Part shown: piece after piece, positions 53,173 to 61,861 of the stretch | Layout: every line of letters starts with the position of its first letter | Position numbering within the stretch: the stretch's first letter is position 1 | DNA from: Methanomassiliicoccaceae archaeon UBA404 | GTDB lineage: Archaea; Thermoplasmatota; Thermoplasmata; Methanomassiliicoccales; Methanomethylophilaceae | DNA: 64,000 nucleotides | Direction of reading: 5' to 3' | Assembly: GCA_002498605.1 (NCBI GenBank) | Contig: DAHY01000005.1 | Span: 1-64,000 of the forward strand | The notes under the pieces: generated by a model | What the model saw: the letters and a program-made list of their open reading frames with translations, nothing else | Database searches by the model: none | Told to the model about the DNA's origin: nothing | Translations under genes and position numbers: made by a program

Positions 53173-54288
53173 TCATACAAAGGACCCTATGGACGGGGCG
53201 TCCAAACGATCCATGTCGTAAAATATTATGGCCTCTTTGATTCCTTCCGCTCCCGTTCCCGTACCCATGAAATGATCCAGCATGGAAGCTCTCCACAGCA
53301 GATCGAGAACCGAAACCGCAACCGTCCCGTAGTACGCGTTGGACATGTGATCTTCGTATCCGAAGGCGTCCATGTTGTTGAACACGCTCCCCAGGAAGCT
53401 TTCCCTGCGGTTAAGAAGAGATACATACTGAGCCAGAACATCTCTTCCGCCGTCTTCCAAAGGCCTAAGGGATATGTTTGATGCCGATGCGAAGGCTTTG
53501 TGGTGTATTTCCCCATCGTCATCCAGCACCGCCCATTCCAGATTGTCTCCGTCGGCCATAAAAATGTTCCAGTTCCACTCTTTATCGCAATATACGGGCA
53601 TGCTTAACGGATCTTCGGTCGCCATTGAATCCATGGCCGCCGTACGGGCGGCTTCGTCAAGATAAGCATAATCCGTCAGGGAATCCTGTTTTACTTCGGA
53701 TAACGAAAAGGGTTCGTATGATTCGGATAAATCCAATATGCGGCTGAGTTGGGTCAAATCCGTGAACTTCGATAATGAAACCGCAACCGAACTCCGTATC
53801 TCGGTCGGTTCGCCGATAACTCCGGCTAAGGTGCAGTTGTTGTAAAATTCCCTGTAGGTCTCTTTGGATTCTTTGAGTATCGGATTTATGTCCGGCCTTG
53901 CGTTTTCAACAAGTTTTTTGGCTTCGGTTTCCGCATCGATGTCTTTGCCGTCCCACACTCCTCTGCAGGACAGATCCAATTCGACGGATACTTTTTCGCC
54001 CACGTGTATGTAGAACGGATATTGTCTGCAGAAAGCGGGACGGTTTTTATAAATACTGCATCTCCTGTTGTTCAGAAAAATACAGGAACCCCGTCCTTTT
54101 TTAAGTGCCAGCGCAACGTGATTATCGGGATGTTTTGCTTTTACCAAAGCGTAAGGATGATTTGTTTCAAAAAATTCCATCTCATTCGGAAGTATCTCGG
54201 GCTGACACAGACAGCACATGCCGCATTCCGGATGACAGTCTATGAATTTGCCTTTGAGTTCCGAATAGTCCGCGTCGAAATCAGCCAA
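53173..54288 (-). CDS. YkgJ-type cysteine-cluster protein with long C-terminal region
   Basis: 371 aa. The N-terminus has a zinc- or iron-chelating cysteine cluster: CHPECGMCCLCQPE near residue 18, then CIFLNNRRCSIYKNRPAFCRQYPF near residue 70 and a later Cys in LSCRGVW. These match the YkgJ (UPF0153) domain. The remaining about 230 residues (from FYNNCTLAGVIG) are soluble and I do not recognise them. Its start overlaps the end of pyrC by 8 bp, so it is cotranscribed with pyrC. Function is unknown. Confidence 0.75.
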   Translation of the reverse strand: MADFDADYSELKGKFIDCHPECGMCCLCQPEILPNEMEFFETNHPYALVKAKHPDNHVALALKKGRGSCIFLNNRRCSIYKNRPAFCRQYPFYIHVGEKVSVELDLSCRGVWDGKDIDAETEAKKLVENARPDINPILKESKETYREFYNNCTLAGVIGEPTEIRSSVAVSLSKFTDLTQLSRILDLSESYEPFSLSEVKQDSLTDYAYLDEAARTAAMDSMATEDPLSMPVYCDKEWNWNIFMADGDNLEWAVLDDDGEIHHKAFASASNISLRPLEDGGRDVLAQYVSLLNRRESFLGSVFNNMDAFGYEDHMSNAYYGTVAVSVLDLLWRASMLDHFMGTGTGAEGIKEAIIFYDMDRLDAPSIGSFV

Positions 54289-55543
54289 TTATATCCGCTC
54301 CCATTGTTTCTCCGCAGAACTCCCCGTCCTTTAATTGCATTTCGCCCCTCAGCAGCACCATATCCGGAAATACGGCTTCCCGGCCTTCGTAAGGGGTGTA
54401 CCCTGCTTTGCTGTGCAGACAATCTCCTTTGATTTCTTTTCTGTTTTGTAAATTGAATACGGAAAAATCGGCATCTTTACCGACTTCGACGGAACCTTTG
54501 TTCATTCCGAAAACCCTTGCGGGAGCCGTCGAACACATTTCCACCACGCGGGACAGCGGCAGGGTTCCTTTGCGAACCGTGTTCATCAGTATCGGCAACG
54601 TGGTTTCCACTCCCGGCATACCGCTGGGGGCCAAATCGAATTCGTTCTCTTTTTCGCTGAGGGCATGGGGTGCGTGATCGCTGCCGAACATGGTGATTTC
54701 GCCTTGTTCGAATGCTTTGAACAGAGCCTCTCTTGCCGCGGATTCCCTCAACGGAGGATTGACTTTGTACTTTGCGTCCGAACCTCTGTCGGAGCTGAAC
54801 ATAATGTGATGCAACGTGACTTCGGTTGTGAATCCGTACGATTTTGCAAGATTCAGTCCCTCGACCGTTGTCAGATGACAGATGTTGATTTTTCCGCCTT
54901 TGAATTTGGACAGCCGCCTTATCGCGTTCGCTTCTGCGGCAGCGGGTCTGTTTCTGAGATGGTCCGTGCAGTTGCGTTCCGTCCCTTTCAGAATCATGTT
55001 GTCGTCTTCGGCGTGAACGCTCAGAACTTTTCCCAGATTCATAACTTCGCCGACCATGTCGGCTATGACGTTATCGTCGTTCGTGAGTATCTTTCCCGTG
55101 GTGGAACCCATGAACAATTTGTATCCGGCCACCAGATCGGCAACCTTCGAAGGTCTGCTGTTTGCGGTTATTGCGGCAAACAGACCGTAATCGCAATAGG
55201 AACGTTTTCTCAGCCTTGCTTTTTTTTCAACCACGGTCTCCCGGTCTACGGCGGGAGGTATTGTGTTAGGCATATCCAAAACACAGGTTATCCCCCCTGA
55301 TATCGCCGATGCGGAGCCGGTTCCGAAATCTTCTTTGTGGGTCATTCCGGGATCTCTGAAATGAACATGGGGATCGACACCCCCGGGCAGAATTATGCGG
55401 TTGGAACCCAAGTCTATGCGTCGGTCCCCTCTTCCCGCCGACGGTCCGACGTATGTTATTTTTCCTTCGGATATTCCGATCTCGGTTTCTTTCAGATTGC
55501 CGTTTACAAATGCCCTGCCTATAAGTATCAATTCCTGAGACAT
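54281..55543 (-). CDS. pyrC: Dihydroorotase
   Basis: Catalyses ring closure of carbamoyl-aspartate to dihydroorotate in pyrimidine synthesis. Metal-binding phrases are GGVDPHVHFRDPGMTHKEDF (HxH), KLFMGSTTG (carboxylated Lys region), LSVHAEDD, NICHLTTVEGL and TMFGSDHAPHALSEKE (catalytic Asp). 420 aa, class I type. AUG start with no gap problems; four bases separate its upstream neighbour AMMECR1 from it. Part of a minus-strand run AMMECR1 - pyrC - YkgJ-like. Confidence 0.95.
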   Translation of the reverse strand: MSQELILIGRAFVNGNLKETEIGISEGKITYVGPSAGRGDRRIDLGSNRIILPGGVDPHVHFRDPGMTHKEDFGTGSASAISGGITCVLDMPNTIPPAVDRETVVEKKARLRKRSYCDYGLFAAITANSRPSKVADLVAGYKLFMGSTTGKILTNDDNVIADMVGEVMNLGKVLSVHAEDDNMILKGTERNCTDHLRNRPAAAEANAIRRLSKFKGGKINICHLTTVEGLNLAKSYGFTTEVTLHHIMFSSDRGSDAKYKVNPPLRESAAREALFKAFEQGEITMFGSDHAPHALSEKENEFDLAPSGMPGVETTLPILMNTVRKGTLPLSRVVEMCSTAPARVFGMNKGSVEVGKDADFSVFNLQNRKEIKGDCLHSKAGYTPYEGREAVFPDMVLLRGEMQLKDGEFCGETMGADIIG

Positions 55544-55547
55544 ACCG

Positions 55548-56129
55548 TCACTTCTCTGTTATTTCGCCGTACGGAGATGTTTCCGCGTATACAGTTCCGC
55601 TGAATTTCTCAACGGTGACTCTTTCTTTTTTCCATATATCCGCCGGCAGTCCGGCTTTCATGGAAAGCTGTTCCAGATACGTCACGGTATCCCAGCCCCA
55701 TTCCGTCGGAACCTGAGGAAGCAAAAGACCCCTCCGGCCGCGATGGGACATAATCAGTCCGTCCCGTCCGATTTCGATTTTATTTATCAAATCTTCCGGT
55801 GTTGTGTAATCTATAATCTCGGGCGGCGTGAGAATCGTTACTTCAAAAACGCACTCTTTGGCTTCTTTGAAAGACAGGGGGCAGAATCTGGGATCGTGAC
55901 AGGCCGATCTCGCCGCTTCTATAATGGCGGTGCCCAGGGGAAAAACGGGTTCAGGATAACCTATGCAACCCCGCAGCTCTCCCGACGGATACCTGTTTAT
56001 GGTCACGAATGCGCCGGAGGGTTCATCGAACCCTTCGGGTATCGACGGATCTTTTGGATTGTTTTCAGTCTCCGCTTCCGCTGCCGCTCTGGCAATAAGT
56101 ACCGATTCGCGACCGAAATCCGGAATCAT
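55548..56129 (-). CDS. AMMECR1-domain protein
   Basis: 193 aa, the single-domain family conserved from archaea to humans. Motifs: SGAFVTINRYPSGELRGCIGYPEPVFPLGTAI with the hallmark LRGCIGY, CHDPRFCPLS and GLIMSHRGRRGLLLPQV. In recent years related proteins have been linked to radical-SAM partners, but no partner gene is adjacent, so the role stays open. ATG 56129 gives MIPDFGRESVLIARAAAE, the expected start; the frame to 56201 lies inside the upstream gene. Confidence 0.92.
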   Translation of the reverse strand: MIPDFGRESVLIARAAAEAETENNPKDPSIPEGFDEPSGAFVTINRYPSGELRGCIGYPEPVFPLGTAIIEAARSACHDPRFCPLSFKEAKECVFEVTILTPPEIIDYTTPEDLINKIEIGRDGLIMSHRGRRGLLLPQVPTEWGWDTVTYLEQLSMKAGLPADIWKKERVTVEKFSGTVYAETSPYGEITEK

Positions 56130-56130
56130 C

Positions 56131-56610
56131 TTACTCTTCTCGTGCGGGAGATCTCTTTCGGCTCCGTCCTTCGGATTTGTCTTCTTCGTCTTCGGATGCA
56201 ATTATCTCGATGGAACGGGGAGAAGAACGCTTTTTGGGTTTTTGATATATCTCTTCCTCTTCTTCGTCGTCATCGTAATAATAATCGTCACGGTGGTCGT
56301 TTTCTTCGAAGGGGGTGTGCGGCAGAGCCCTTATCAGATTGTTGACTCCCATGATAAATTCAAAACCCGCGGTCATGAAATGTTCCTGAACCTTCGGGTC
56401 CATAAAAGCGCCGAAGGTCTGTCTTGCGGAAGACCTGGCATCACGCTTTGTCTTGTCGACACGATCGCGCACTCTGTCCTTGCTCCTCCTGTACGTATAC
56501 TCGGCGGATTCCTTCTCTTTTCTGATAAGTTCTTCAAGAGCCTCCATATTGTCTCTGACAAAATTCTCGAGTTCCGGCTTCGCGTTATATTTTTCTTCGT
56601 CTCCTGTCAT
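56131..56610 (-). CDS. Highly charged coiled-coil/low-complexity protein, unknown
   Basis: 159 aa; I do not recognise it. Residues about 10-65 form a long charged helix (ALEELIRKEKESAEYTYRRS, then KDRVRDRVDKTKRDARSS), followed by a short hydrophobic FMTAGFEFIMGVNNLIRAL and a low-complexity tail of Asp/Glu/Tyr and then Lys/Arg/Ser (DDYYYDDDEEEEE). The tail is probably disordered and may bind nucleic acid or protein. It is coded 12 bp after the ArsA gene and one base before AMMECR1, so it belongs to that operon. Confidence 0.6.
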   Translation of the reverse strand: MTGDEEKYNAKPELENFVRDNMEALEELIRKEKESAEYTYRRSKDRVRDRVDKTKRDARSSARQTFGAFMDPKVQEHFMTAGFEFIMGVNNLIRALPHTPFEENDHRDDYYYDDDEEEEEIYQKPKKRSSPRSIEIIASEDEEDKSEGRSRKRSPAREE

Positions 56611-56622
56611 GTTTTCACCTAC

Positions 56623-57804
56623 TTATTTAGCGACGTTCTTACGTTTTAAGCTTATCGTCAGTACTTCATTGTTGAGTTCCGCGCCCAACACTTCCGCATC
56701 CTTCAGAGTCAATGGAAGCGTAATGGTTTTCTTATGGCTTCCGACCTTTATGATCAAGACGTCATTGTCGCTTCTGAACATCTCAATCATGTCTTTCTTG
56801 ACAAACGGCATTTTTACAATTAACTTGTCGATATCGCCTTCGGATTCGAATTTCATCGGACTTTCCGTCTCGTAAACTTCCGACGGATCGGAATCGCCGA
56901 ACAGCATATCGGCCAACATATCCAATTTTTCAGGACCTCTCAGTTCCGTGGACATTTGATATGCATTGAATATTTTCAGAGGGCTGAAAGCATGGTCGAT
57001 TTCTTCCATGTATTTATCCTGCGCTTCCAACCGTTCTTTGAAATAATCGGATTTCAGCTCTTCCCGGGGGTATATTTTATTGACAATCAGACACTCGACT
57101 GTTTTGTTGTAAAGACAGGTGTATGTATAAGTGCGCATTGTTTCGTTTATCACCATGCGTTCGGGATTCAGCACCAAACGTATGGTTGTCGCCGGATCTT
57201 CGAGAATATCCCTGACTTCCAACATCTTGTCTTTCATTTCGTCTATGCTGGCAATCACTTTCTTGTTGGGAATCGGTAAATCGATTATTTTCGAAACCGT
57301 GTATCTGGCCAATGACATGAGTCTCTTGAACATTGAATAAAATCTGTCGATGTACCAATTGGATATGTCCGGGAAACTGAGAAGCCTCAGGGTTTCTCCC
57401 GTGGGGGCGGTATCCATCACGATTACGTCATAATCATCGTTTTCCTTGAATTGCAATACGTAAAACAATGCTGCAATCATTTCCATTCCGGGAATGATTG
57501 CCATCTCCTCGGCGGTTATGTCTCCGAGACCCTGGGAGGTCAGAAACGACGTGATATAATCGCTTATGTCCGACCATCTTGTGCGCATCTCGTGTATTAT
57601 GTCAATTTCCAACACGTCCAGGTTCTTGTCTAAATTGTAAACGTCGGCGGGAATATCTACACCAAGGGAGTCTCCGAGAGAATGGGCGGAATCCGTGCTC
57701 ATCAGCAACGTCCTGTAACCCATTTTCGCCAATCTTCTGGCGGTTGCGGCGGAAACGGATGTTTTTCCAACACCGCCTTTACCCGTGTAGATTATGATTC
57801 TCAT
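56623..57804 (-). CDS. ArsA/Get3-family ATPase
   Basis: 393 aa. Deviant Walker A GKGGVGKTSVSAATARRLAK at the N-terminus, switch I SAHSLGDSLGVDIP, switch II DTAPTGETLRLLSFPD. The C-terminal region from about 310 includes KMPFVKKDMIEM and a small beta domain (NDVLIIKVGSHKKTITLPL) typical of archaeal ArsA-like proteins. Archaeal members are more likely Get3-like tail-anchored-protein chaperones than arsenite pumps; no arsB or arsR is adjacent. First gene of the ArsA, charged-protein, AMMECR1, pyrC run. Confidence 0.9.
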   Translation of the reverse strand: MRIIIYTGKGGVGKTSVSAATARRLAKMGYRTLLMSTDSAHSLGDSLGVDIPADVYNLDKNLDVLEIDIIHEMRTRWSDISDYITSFLTSQGLGDITAEEMAIIPGMEMIAALFYVLQFKENDDYDVIVMDTAPTGETLRLLSFPDISNWYIDRFYSMFKRLMSLARYTVSKIIDLPIPNKKVIASIDEMKDKMLEVRDILEDPATTIRLVLNPERMVINETMRTYTYTCLYNKTVECLIVNKIYPREELKSDYFKERLEAQDKYMEEIDHAFSPLKIFNAYQMSTELRGPEKLDMLADMLFGDSDPSEVYETESPMKFESEGDIDKLIVKMPFVKKDMIEMFRSDNDVLIIKVGSHKKTITLPLTLKDAEVLGAELNNEVLTISLKRKNVAK

Positions 57805-57885
57805 ATCTTCTGAGATAATCCGTGCGGTATAAAAGGTTACAGAATTACGATTCGACCCGTCAAACGATGAAAAAAGTGGAAAAGG

Positions 57886-57990
57886 TGCCGAGACTGGGGT
57901 TCGAACCCAGGACCTTCGGATTTCCCTGGAAGAGGTCTGTTGACCAGAACCCTATGAGTCCGACGCTCCACCAGGCTGAGCCATCTCGGC
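57886..57990 (-). tRNA. tRNA-Met (CAT, elongator type) with a 31-nt intron
   Basis: Acceptor arms GCCGAGA and TCTCGGC pair; T-arm CTGGG-TTCGAAC-CCCAG. Exon 1 ends ...TCGGACTCATA and exon 2 begins ATCCGA, giving anticodon loop CTCATAA with CAT anticodon and a canonical 37/38 intron (57922-57952). D-arm GGCTCAGCC and the absence of initiator features indicate elongator Met, though a tRNA-Ile2 reading of CAT cannot be fully excluded. Confidence 0.88.
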
Positions 57991-58062
57991 ATAATTGGTT
58001 TGTCCGTCTATCGGATTAGTGTATAAGTAGTTTTGCGGAGGCCCGATTCACGGGCCGCCGCT

Positions 58063-58812
58063 TCATTCGGATTCTTCGTCCTCTTCGTCTTCGGATTCCT
58101 CGGCAGACTGCTCTTCCGCTTCTTCAACGGTTTCTTCGACAGCCTCTTCCTCGGTTTCCTCATCGTCGGCTTCGGATTCCCTCTTCGGTTCTTCGATGAT
58201 GGATTCCGGTTCTTCGCCTCCGCGGGCTCTGACTTCGGACTTGCGGATTTCAACCCTCTTGATGGGTATGACTACGCGGCATGCTTTGGCGACGTTTCTT
58301 GCCAGGTCTCCGGAAATTATTGCCTTGACAAGATCTGCCATGGTCATTTCGGAGCCCATTGCTTTAACGGTTTCGCCCATAATGCGCCTCATGGCCTCTT
58401 CCTGAGAGGACTGTATGCGCTTTTCGGCGATGCTCATGATTTTGATTCTCATTTCAAAGCCGTCTTTGGTCGTAACGTCCACAACGTGATCGGTCTTTGT
58501 CTTCTTTCTGCGGGTAAGTCTCCTTACGTAATCCACAGTAAGATCGTGTCCCGTGAACACGGTCTTTGCATCGTGTCCGTCGACTTCGTTAACTTTGAAT
58601 TTCAACTTGATGTGCATTTTAGAGAAATCGCCGGTAAGATCCTGGACGGTGACCTCTACGGTTCTTCCGATAAGATTATCGGGGTTGGCCGACGGTGTGT
58701 CACCGATTTCGATTTCGTTAAACATGCGGGGAGCAAGTACTTTGTACCACTCCTTTGCTTTCCACTTGTCCCTCACTTTACGGGAGGAACCGCCTTTTCT
58801 ACCACCTGACAT
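58063..58812 (-). CDS. rps3ae: Ribosomal protein eS1 (S3Ae)
   Basis: 249 aa small-subunit ribosomal protein. It starts MSGGRKGGSSRKVRDKWKAK with WYKVLAPRMFNEIEIGDT following, then VDYVRRLTRRKKTKTDHVVD and RRIMGETVKAM. The last 50 residues are almost entirely Glu/Asp/Ser (EETEEEAVEETVEEAEEQ), an acidic tail longer than in most archaeal homologues. ATG 58812 is preferred over the frame to 58827. It is monocistronic, 72 bp upstream of tRNA-Met on the same strand. Confidence 0.95.
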   Translation of the reverse strand: MSGGRKGGSSRKVRDKWKAKEWYKVLAPRMFNEIEIGDTPSANPDNLIGRTVEVTVQDLTGDFSKMHIKLKFKVNEVDGHDAKTVFTGHDLTVDYVRRLTRRKKTKTDHVVDVTTKDGFEMRIKIMSIAEKRIQSSQEEAMRRIMGETVKAMGSEMTMADLVKAIISGDLARNVAKACRVVIPIKRVEIRKSEVRARGGEEPESIIEEPKRESEADDEETEEEAVEETVEEAEEQSAEESEDEEDEESE

Positions 58813-58933
58813 TTGAATAACTCCCAATGGAATGTGATTATTGAGTGTGATTCGATATTTGTATTAAAAGCTATGTAAGGAATGATTTATCATAAAATTA
58901 AAATAAATATCATAGCCAGTGTTTTTTTATTAC

Positions 58934-58962
58934 CCTTATTGTACAAATTATTTACAATAAGG
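58934..58962. repeat. Perfect 10-bp inverted repeat between hdrB and eS1
   Basis: CCTTATTGTA and TACAATAAGG separated by 9 bp, in the 245-bp gap between the hdrB stop and the eS1 start. It is about 120 bp upstream of eS1. AT-rich stem without a following T-run, so an operator or mRNA structure is more likely than a terminator. Confidence 0.55.
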
Positions 58963-59029
58963 TTGGTACCGCTATTATATTAAGATTGCTTGTTTTGAAG
59001 ACTTTACAAAAAGACAGAAAAAAGGTAAA

Positions 59030-59046
59030 AGGGGGCTGATAGCCCC
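59030..59046 (-). terminator. Terminator-like hairpin after hdrCB
   Basis: On the minus strand GGGGGCT-ATC-AGCCCCC is followed by TTTTACCTTTTTT, a GC stem and T-rich run, 11 bp after the hdrB stop. It fits termination of the hdrCB transcript. Confidence 0.7.
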
Positions 59047-59057
59047 CGGAAATGTTT

Positions 59058-59903
59058 TCAGAGCTTGACCGGCACTTTGTGCGCGCCGAGACCGAGTTCT
59101 TTCGCATCCATTCCCATCGCGATGCCGAAAAGCTGCGAAAGGTGAAGGACCGGGATGTTGAATCCGAGTTCTCCCTGGCTGGAATCGAACTGCAGGTGGC
59201 AGAACGGACATACATCAACGATGTATTCGGTACCGGCTGCGGACATGTTCTCAAGATTCTCTCTTGTATGTTTGAGAGCAAGTTCGCCCTGTCCGGACCT
59301 TACTCCTCCTCCGGCGCCGCAGCACATCATCTTCTTGGCTCTGGGAACGCTTGTTGCTCCGGTGGCCTCTACGAGGTCATCCAGCATCCTGGGGTCCTCG
59401 GGGTTGTCGATGGATTTGTACTTGCTGGGCTTGAGGAAGTGGCATCCGTAGAATGTACCTACCTTGTAATCGAGGGGGTTGGTAACCGCCGCTTTGATTT
59501 TGTCGATTCCGACTTCTCTGAAGAGAACGTCCGCAAAGTGGAACACGTTGATGGTTCCTTTGTATTCAAGTCCGATTTCGGCAAGGATCTTGTTGACTTC
59601 GGCGCGTTTTGCTTCATCGTTGTTGAGTTCGTGAGCCGCGTCGAAGAGCGAACCGTAGCATCCGTTGCAGATTGTGATTATGTCGAGTCCCATTTTCTCC
59701 GCCAATGCAAGGTTTCTTGCGGCGGCGGCAAGCCAGGACTTTTTGCTGAATGCTCTTATGACACCGGGTGCGGGACAGCAACTTGCGTCCTCAAAATCAA
59801 CCAGTTCGATACCGAGTTTTTCACATACGACTTTGGTCGATTTTTCAATACCGGGGTATCTGAGAGGCGCGATGCATCCCAAAAAGAAAACATATTTTGC
59901 CAT
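59058..59903 (-). CDS. hdrB: Heterodisulfide reductase subunit B
   Basis: 281 aa catalytic subunit that reduces CoM-S-S-CoB in the last step of methanogenesis. Both CCG-domain cysteine sets are visible: C-GIELVDFEDASCCPAPG-CNGC in the first half and CCGAGGG with CPFCHLQFD in the second, the ligands of the two noncubane 4Fe-4S clusters. Start ATG 59903, 5 bp after the hdrC stop. No hdrA is adjacent, so the HdrABC complex is encoded in more than one place, as in several methanogens. Confidence 0.96.
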   Translation of the reverse strand: MAKYVFFLGCIAPLRYPGIEKSTKVVCEKLGIELVDFEDASCCPAPGVIRAFSKKSWLAAAARNLALAEKMGLDIITICNGCYGSLFDAAHELNNDEAKRAEVNKILAEIGLEYKGTINVFHFADVLFREVGIDKIKAAVTNPLDYKVGTFYGCHFLKPSKYKSIDNPEDPRMLDDLVEATGATSVPRAKKMMCCGAGGGVRSGQGELALKHTRENLENMSAAGTEYIVDVCPFCHLQFDSSQGELGFNIPVLHLSQLFGIAMGMDAKELGLGAHKVPVKL

Positions 59904-59908
59904 TTATA

Positions 59909-60403
59909 TCACTCCGTGATTTTGTCGAACGCCGTAGCATCCAGAATTTTCCTGAGATCTTCCATGGCCTTGGGGTTCCTGAGAACCGTGGGCGGTACTC
60001 CGGGAAGTCCGAGTGCCTCTCTCTGAGCCTTGACTTTGTCATTGAAACTGACGGTGTGTCCGAGTTCGTGCAGGTTCTTGGCGGTTGCCTTGTGGTTGTC
60101 GAACATGTGACCTTCAGCAACGGCCATGTTCCTGAGGGATATGATTATGTCAACAATGGGAACCTCACGGGGGCACCTCTCTTCACAAGAATAACAAGTG
60201 GTGCAGTCCCAAAGATCATTACTGGTAAGGATTTCCTCCTTAAGTCCGAGCTGTGTCTGCCTGACTATTTTTCTTATCCTGTAGGATGTGAACCTACCGG
60301 AGGGGCAGCTTGCGGTGCATGTTCCGCACTGGAAGCACAACCTGGCTCCCTCGCAGCCGGCCTCAGCCATTTCTTTTGCGAATTCTACATTAGGTGTTGC
60401 CAT
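59909..60403 (-). CDS. hdrC: Heterodisulfide reductase subunit C
   Basis: 164 aa electron-transfer subunit with two 4Fe-4S motifs, CFQCGTCTASCPSGR near residue 22 and CTTCYSCEERCP near residue 66. It delivers electrons from HdrA to HdrB. First gene of the hdrCB pair; the 87-bp upstream gap holds its promoter. Confidence 0.95.
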   Translation of the reverse strand: MATPNVEFAKEMAEAGCEGARLCFQCGTCTASCPSGRFTSYRIRKIVRQTQLGLKEEILTSNDLWDCTTCYSCEERCPREVPIVDIIISLRNMAVAEGHMFDNHKATAKNLHELGHTVSFNDKVKAQREALGLPGVPPTVLRNPKAMEDLRKILDATAFDKITE

Positions 60404-60490
60404 ATCTACTACCTGAATGTTGCACTATCTTGATGATATTTAATACAGCATGGTCAAAAGCAATGAGTATTATCCTTTTGGTTAAACCCT

Positions 60491-61333
60491 TTATTCGATC
60501 TGTCTGGCGATCAGCGCTTTGTTAAGCCGCGAAATAATTTTGGTTTCCGTGCGGTATATGGAATTGATTGTGTGCCTGAGCATTTTCGGATCCACCGCGC
60601 TCTTGAGCCTCAATCCCTTTCTTATCAGTAAAAACTCGTCTATGAAGAAACTTTTGTTCGATCCGAGCAACTCCGGCAAAGAGTAAGTCACGGAATCTAT
60701 TTTGTAATCCCTGTCTTCGGAATCGAGGTACATGTAAGCGACTCTTTGCGCCCCGTATCTGTATTTTATGAACGAAGGTCCGTTGTCAACCATAACCATT
60801 CCCATGTACCCCACCTCGGTCCATTCGAACTCTTCGGCTTCGAAAAGATACATCGGATCGTCCAGTAACGCATAGTCCGCAATGCCTTCTTTCATCATCC
60901 TGAGATTGTTTTCATCGTCGGAGATAATCAGTTCCGCTTCGGTCATTTTAAGCGCTGAAATAACCGACATCATCAAATCTTCGGTGACCGGACTGCAGCA
61001 TACGGTGAACCTTCGGTCGTCTTTACACCGAAGTTCGGTGGCATTGTGTTTATCAACGATTTCTTTCCCCGCCGCGGTCAGGCGGGTACCCAACGGCGTG
61101 GAAACCGTAATCGGCAATCCGGCGGCGTCTTCTATTTGCGAAACATATTTGTGAACCACGGGGACCGATACCCCCAATGAAGCGGCGGCTGCGGTCAGAC
61201 TGCCGTGACTGCCCACTGCGGACAGCACTTCGAGTTGCCGGTTGGTAACGGTCTTTCCGTTAATCACTTGGTATGTTTCGGTACGGATTTCCACATCCTT
61301 GTCATTTGTTTTACGGTTTAAACCCTTGCGCAC
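60491..61333 (-). CDS. ModE/LysR-like winged-helix regulator with effector-like domain
   Basis: About 267-280 aa. The N-terminal helix-turn-helix (TNRQLEVLSAVGSHGSLTAAAASLGVSVPVVHKYVSQIED) resembles the LysR/ModE DNA-binding domain, but the second half (from RFTVCCSPVTEDLMMSVISA) resembles a substrate-binding fold. The start is uncertain: GTG 61333 or a later GTG at 61294; only 17 bp would separate the former from the divergent hydrogenase protease gene, so the later one leaves room for a promoter. Adjacent genes encode Hdr and hydrogenase maturation, so it may respond to hydrogen or a metabolite. Target sites are unknown. It is the only recognisable transcription regulator in the window. Confidence 0.7.
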   Translation of the reverse strand: MRKGLNRKTNDKDVEIRTETYQVINGKTVTNRQLEVLSAVGSHGSLTAAAASLGVSVPVVHKYVSQIEDAAGLPITVSTPLGTRLTAAGKEIVDKHNATELRCKDDRRFTVCCSPVTEDLMMSVISALKMTEAELIISDDENNLRMMKEGIADYALLDDPMYLFEAEEFEWTEVGYMGMVMVDNGPSFIKYRYGAQRVAYMYLDSEDRDYKIDSVTYSLPELLGSNKSFFIDEFLLIRKGLRLKSAVDPKMLRHTINSIYRTETKIISRLNKALIARQIE

Positions 61334-61350
61334 CGCAAAACAGTAATAAT

Positions 61351-61860
61351 ATGTTGAACGCCATCAGCATCCGGATGACAAAAGAACTGAAGGACATTGT
61401 TCTCGTAATCGGATTGGGAAGTCCGATTATGTGCGATGACGCCGTGGGACTGAAGATTGCGGAAGAAATCGAAAATTTGAAAATTCCCGGTATCGAAACC
61501 CGACAGGAAGCCATCGGCGGACTTGAGATTCTGCCGGTTGTGCGCGGTTACCGTTACGCAATCATCGTCGATTGCATTCAGACCGGCGGCGTGGAACCCG
61601 GAACCGTGATGATTTTCGATCTGGACGACTTTGATTCCACTGTCGTGCCCGCGTCCGCGCACGATTTCAATCTTGCCACTGCATTCTCAATCGGTAAAGA
61701 TTTGGAACCCGAAACCATGCCCGAGATGGTAAAATACGTGGCAGTCGAAGCCGCGGACATTCAGACCCTCAGCGAAACCATGACTCCCGCCGTCGAAGCC
61801 GCGGTGCCGAGTGCCGTGAATGCCGTTCTTTACCTTGCCGAAGAATTCCGCTCTTCCTGA
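61351..61860 (+). CDS. Hydrogenase maturation protease (HyaD/HycI family)
   Basis: Cleaves the C-terminal peptide of the large subunit of a [NiFe] hydrogenase after nickel insertion. Motifs are VIGLGSPIMCDDAVGLKIAE (metal-binding Asp), VDCIQTGG and ASAHDFNL. The first two ATGs are 61351 and 61375; the latter (MTKELKDIVLVIGLG) is the compact start, and neither has a clear ribosome-binding site. The protein lies divergent from the HTH gene and convergent with the M16 peptidase (1 bp between stops). No hydrogenase structural genes are in the window. Confidence 0.85.
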   Translation: MLNAISIRMTKELKDIVLVIGLGSPIMCDDAVGLKIAEEIENLKIPGIETRQEAIGGLEILPVVRGYRYAIIVDCIQTGGVEPGTVMIFDLDDFDSTVVPASAHDFNLATAFSIGKDLEPETMPEMVKYVAVEAADIQTLSETMTPAVEAAVPSAVNAVLYLAEEFRSS

Positions 61861-61861
61861 A

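Noticed and set aside
58033..58809. 258-aa open frame on the plus strand
   Set aside because: Antisense to eS1; its length comes from the repeated Glu/Asp codons of the acidic tail read backwards. No homology or ribosome-binding site.
59052..60026. 324-aa open frame on the plus strand
   Set aside because: Antisense to hdrB, which has clear cysteine motifs. No recognisable protein features.
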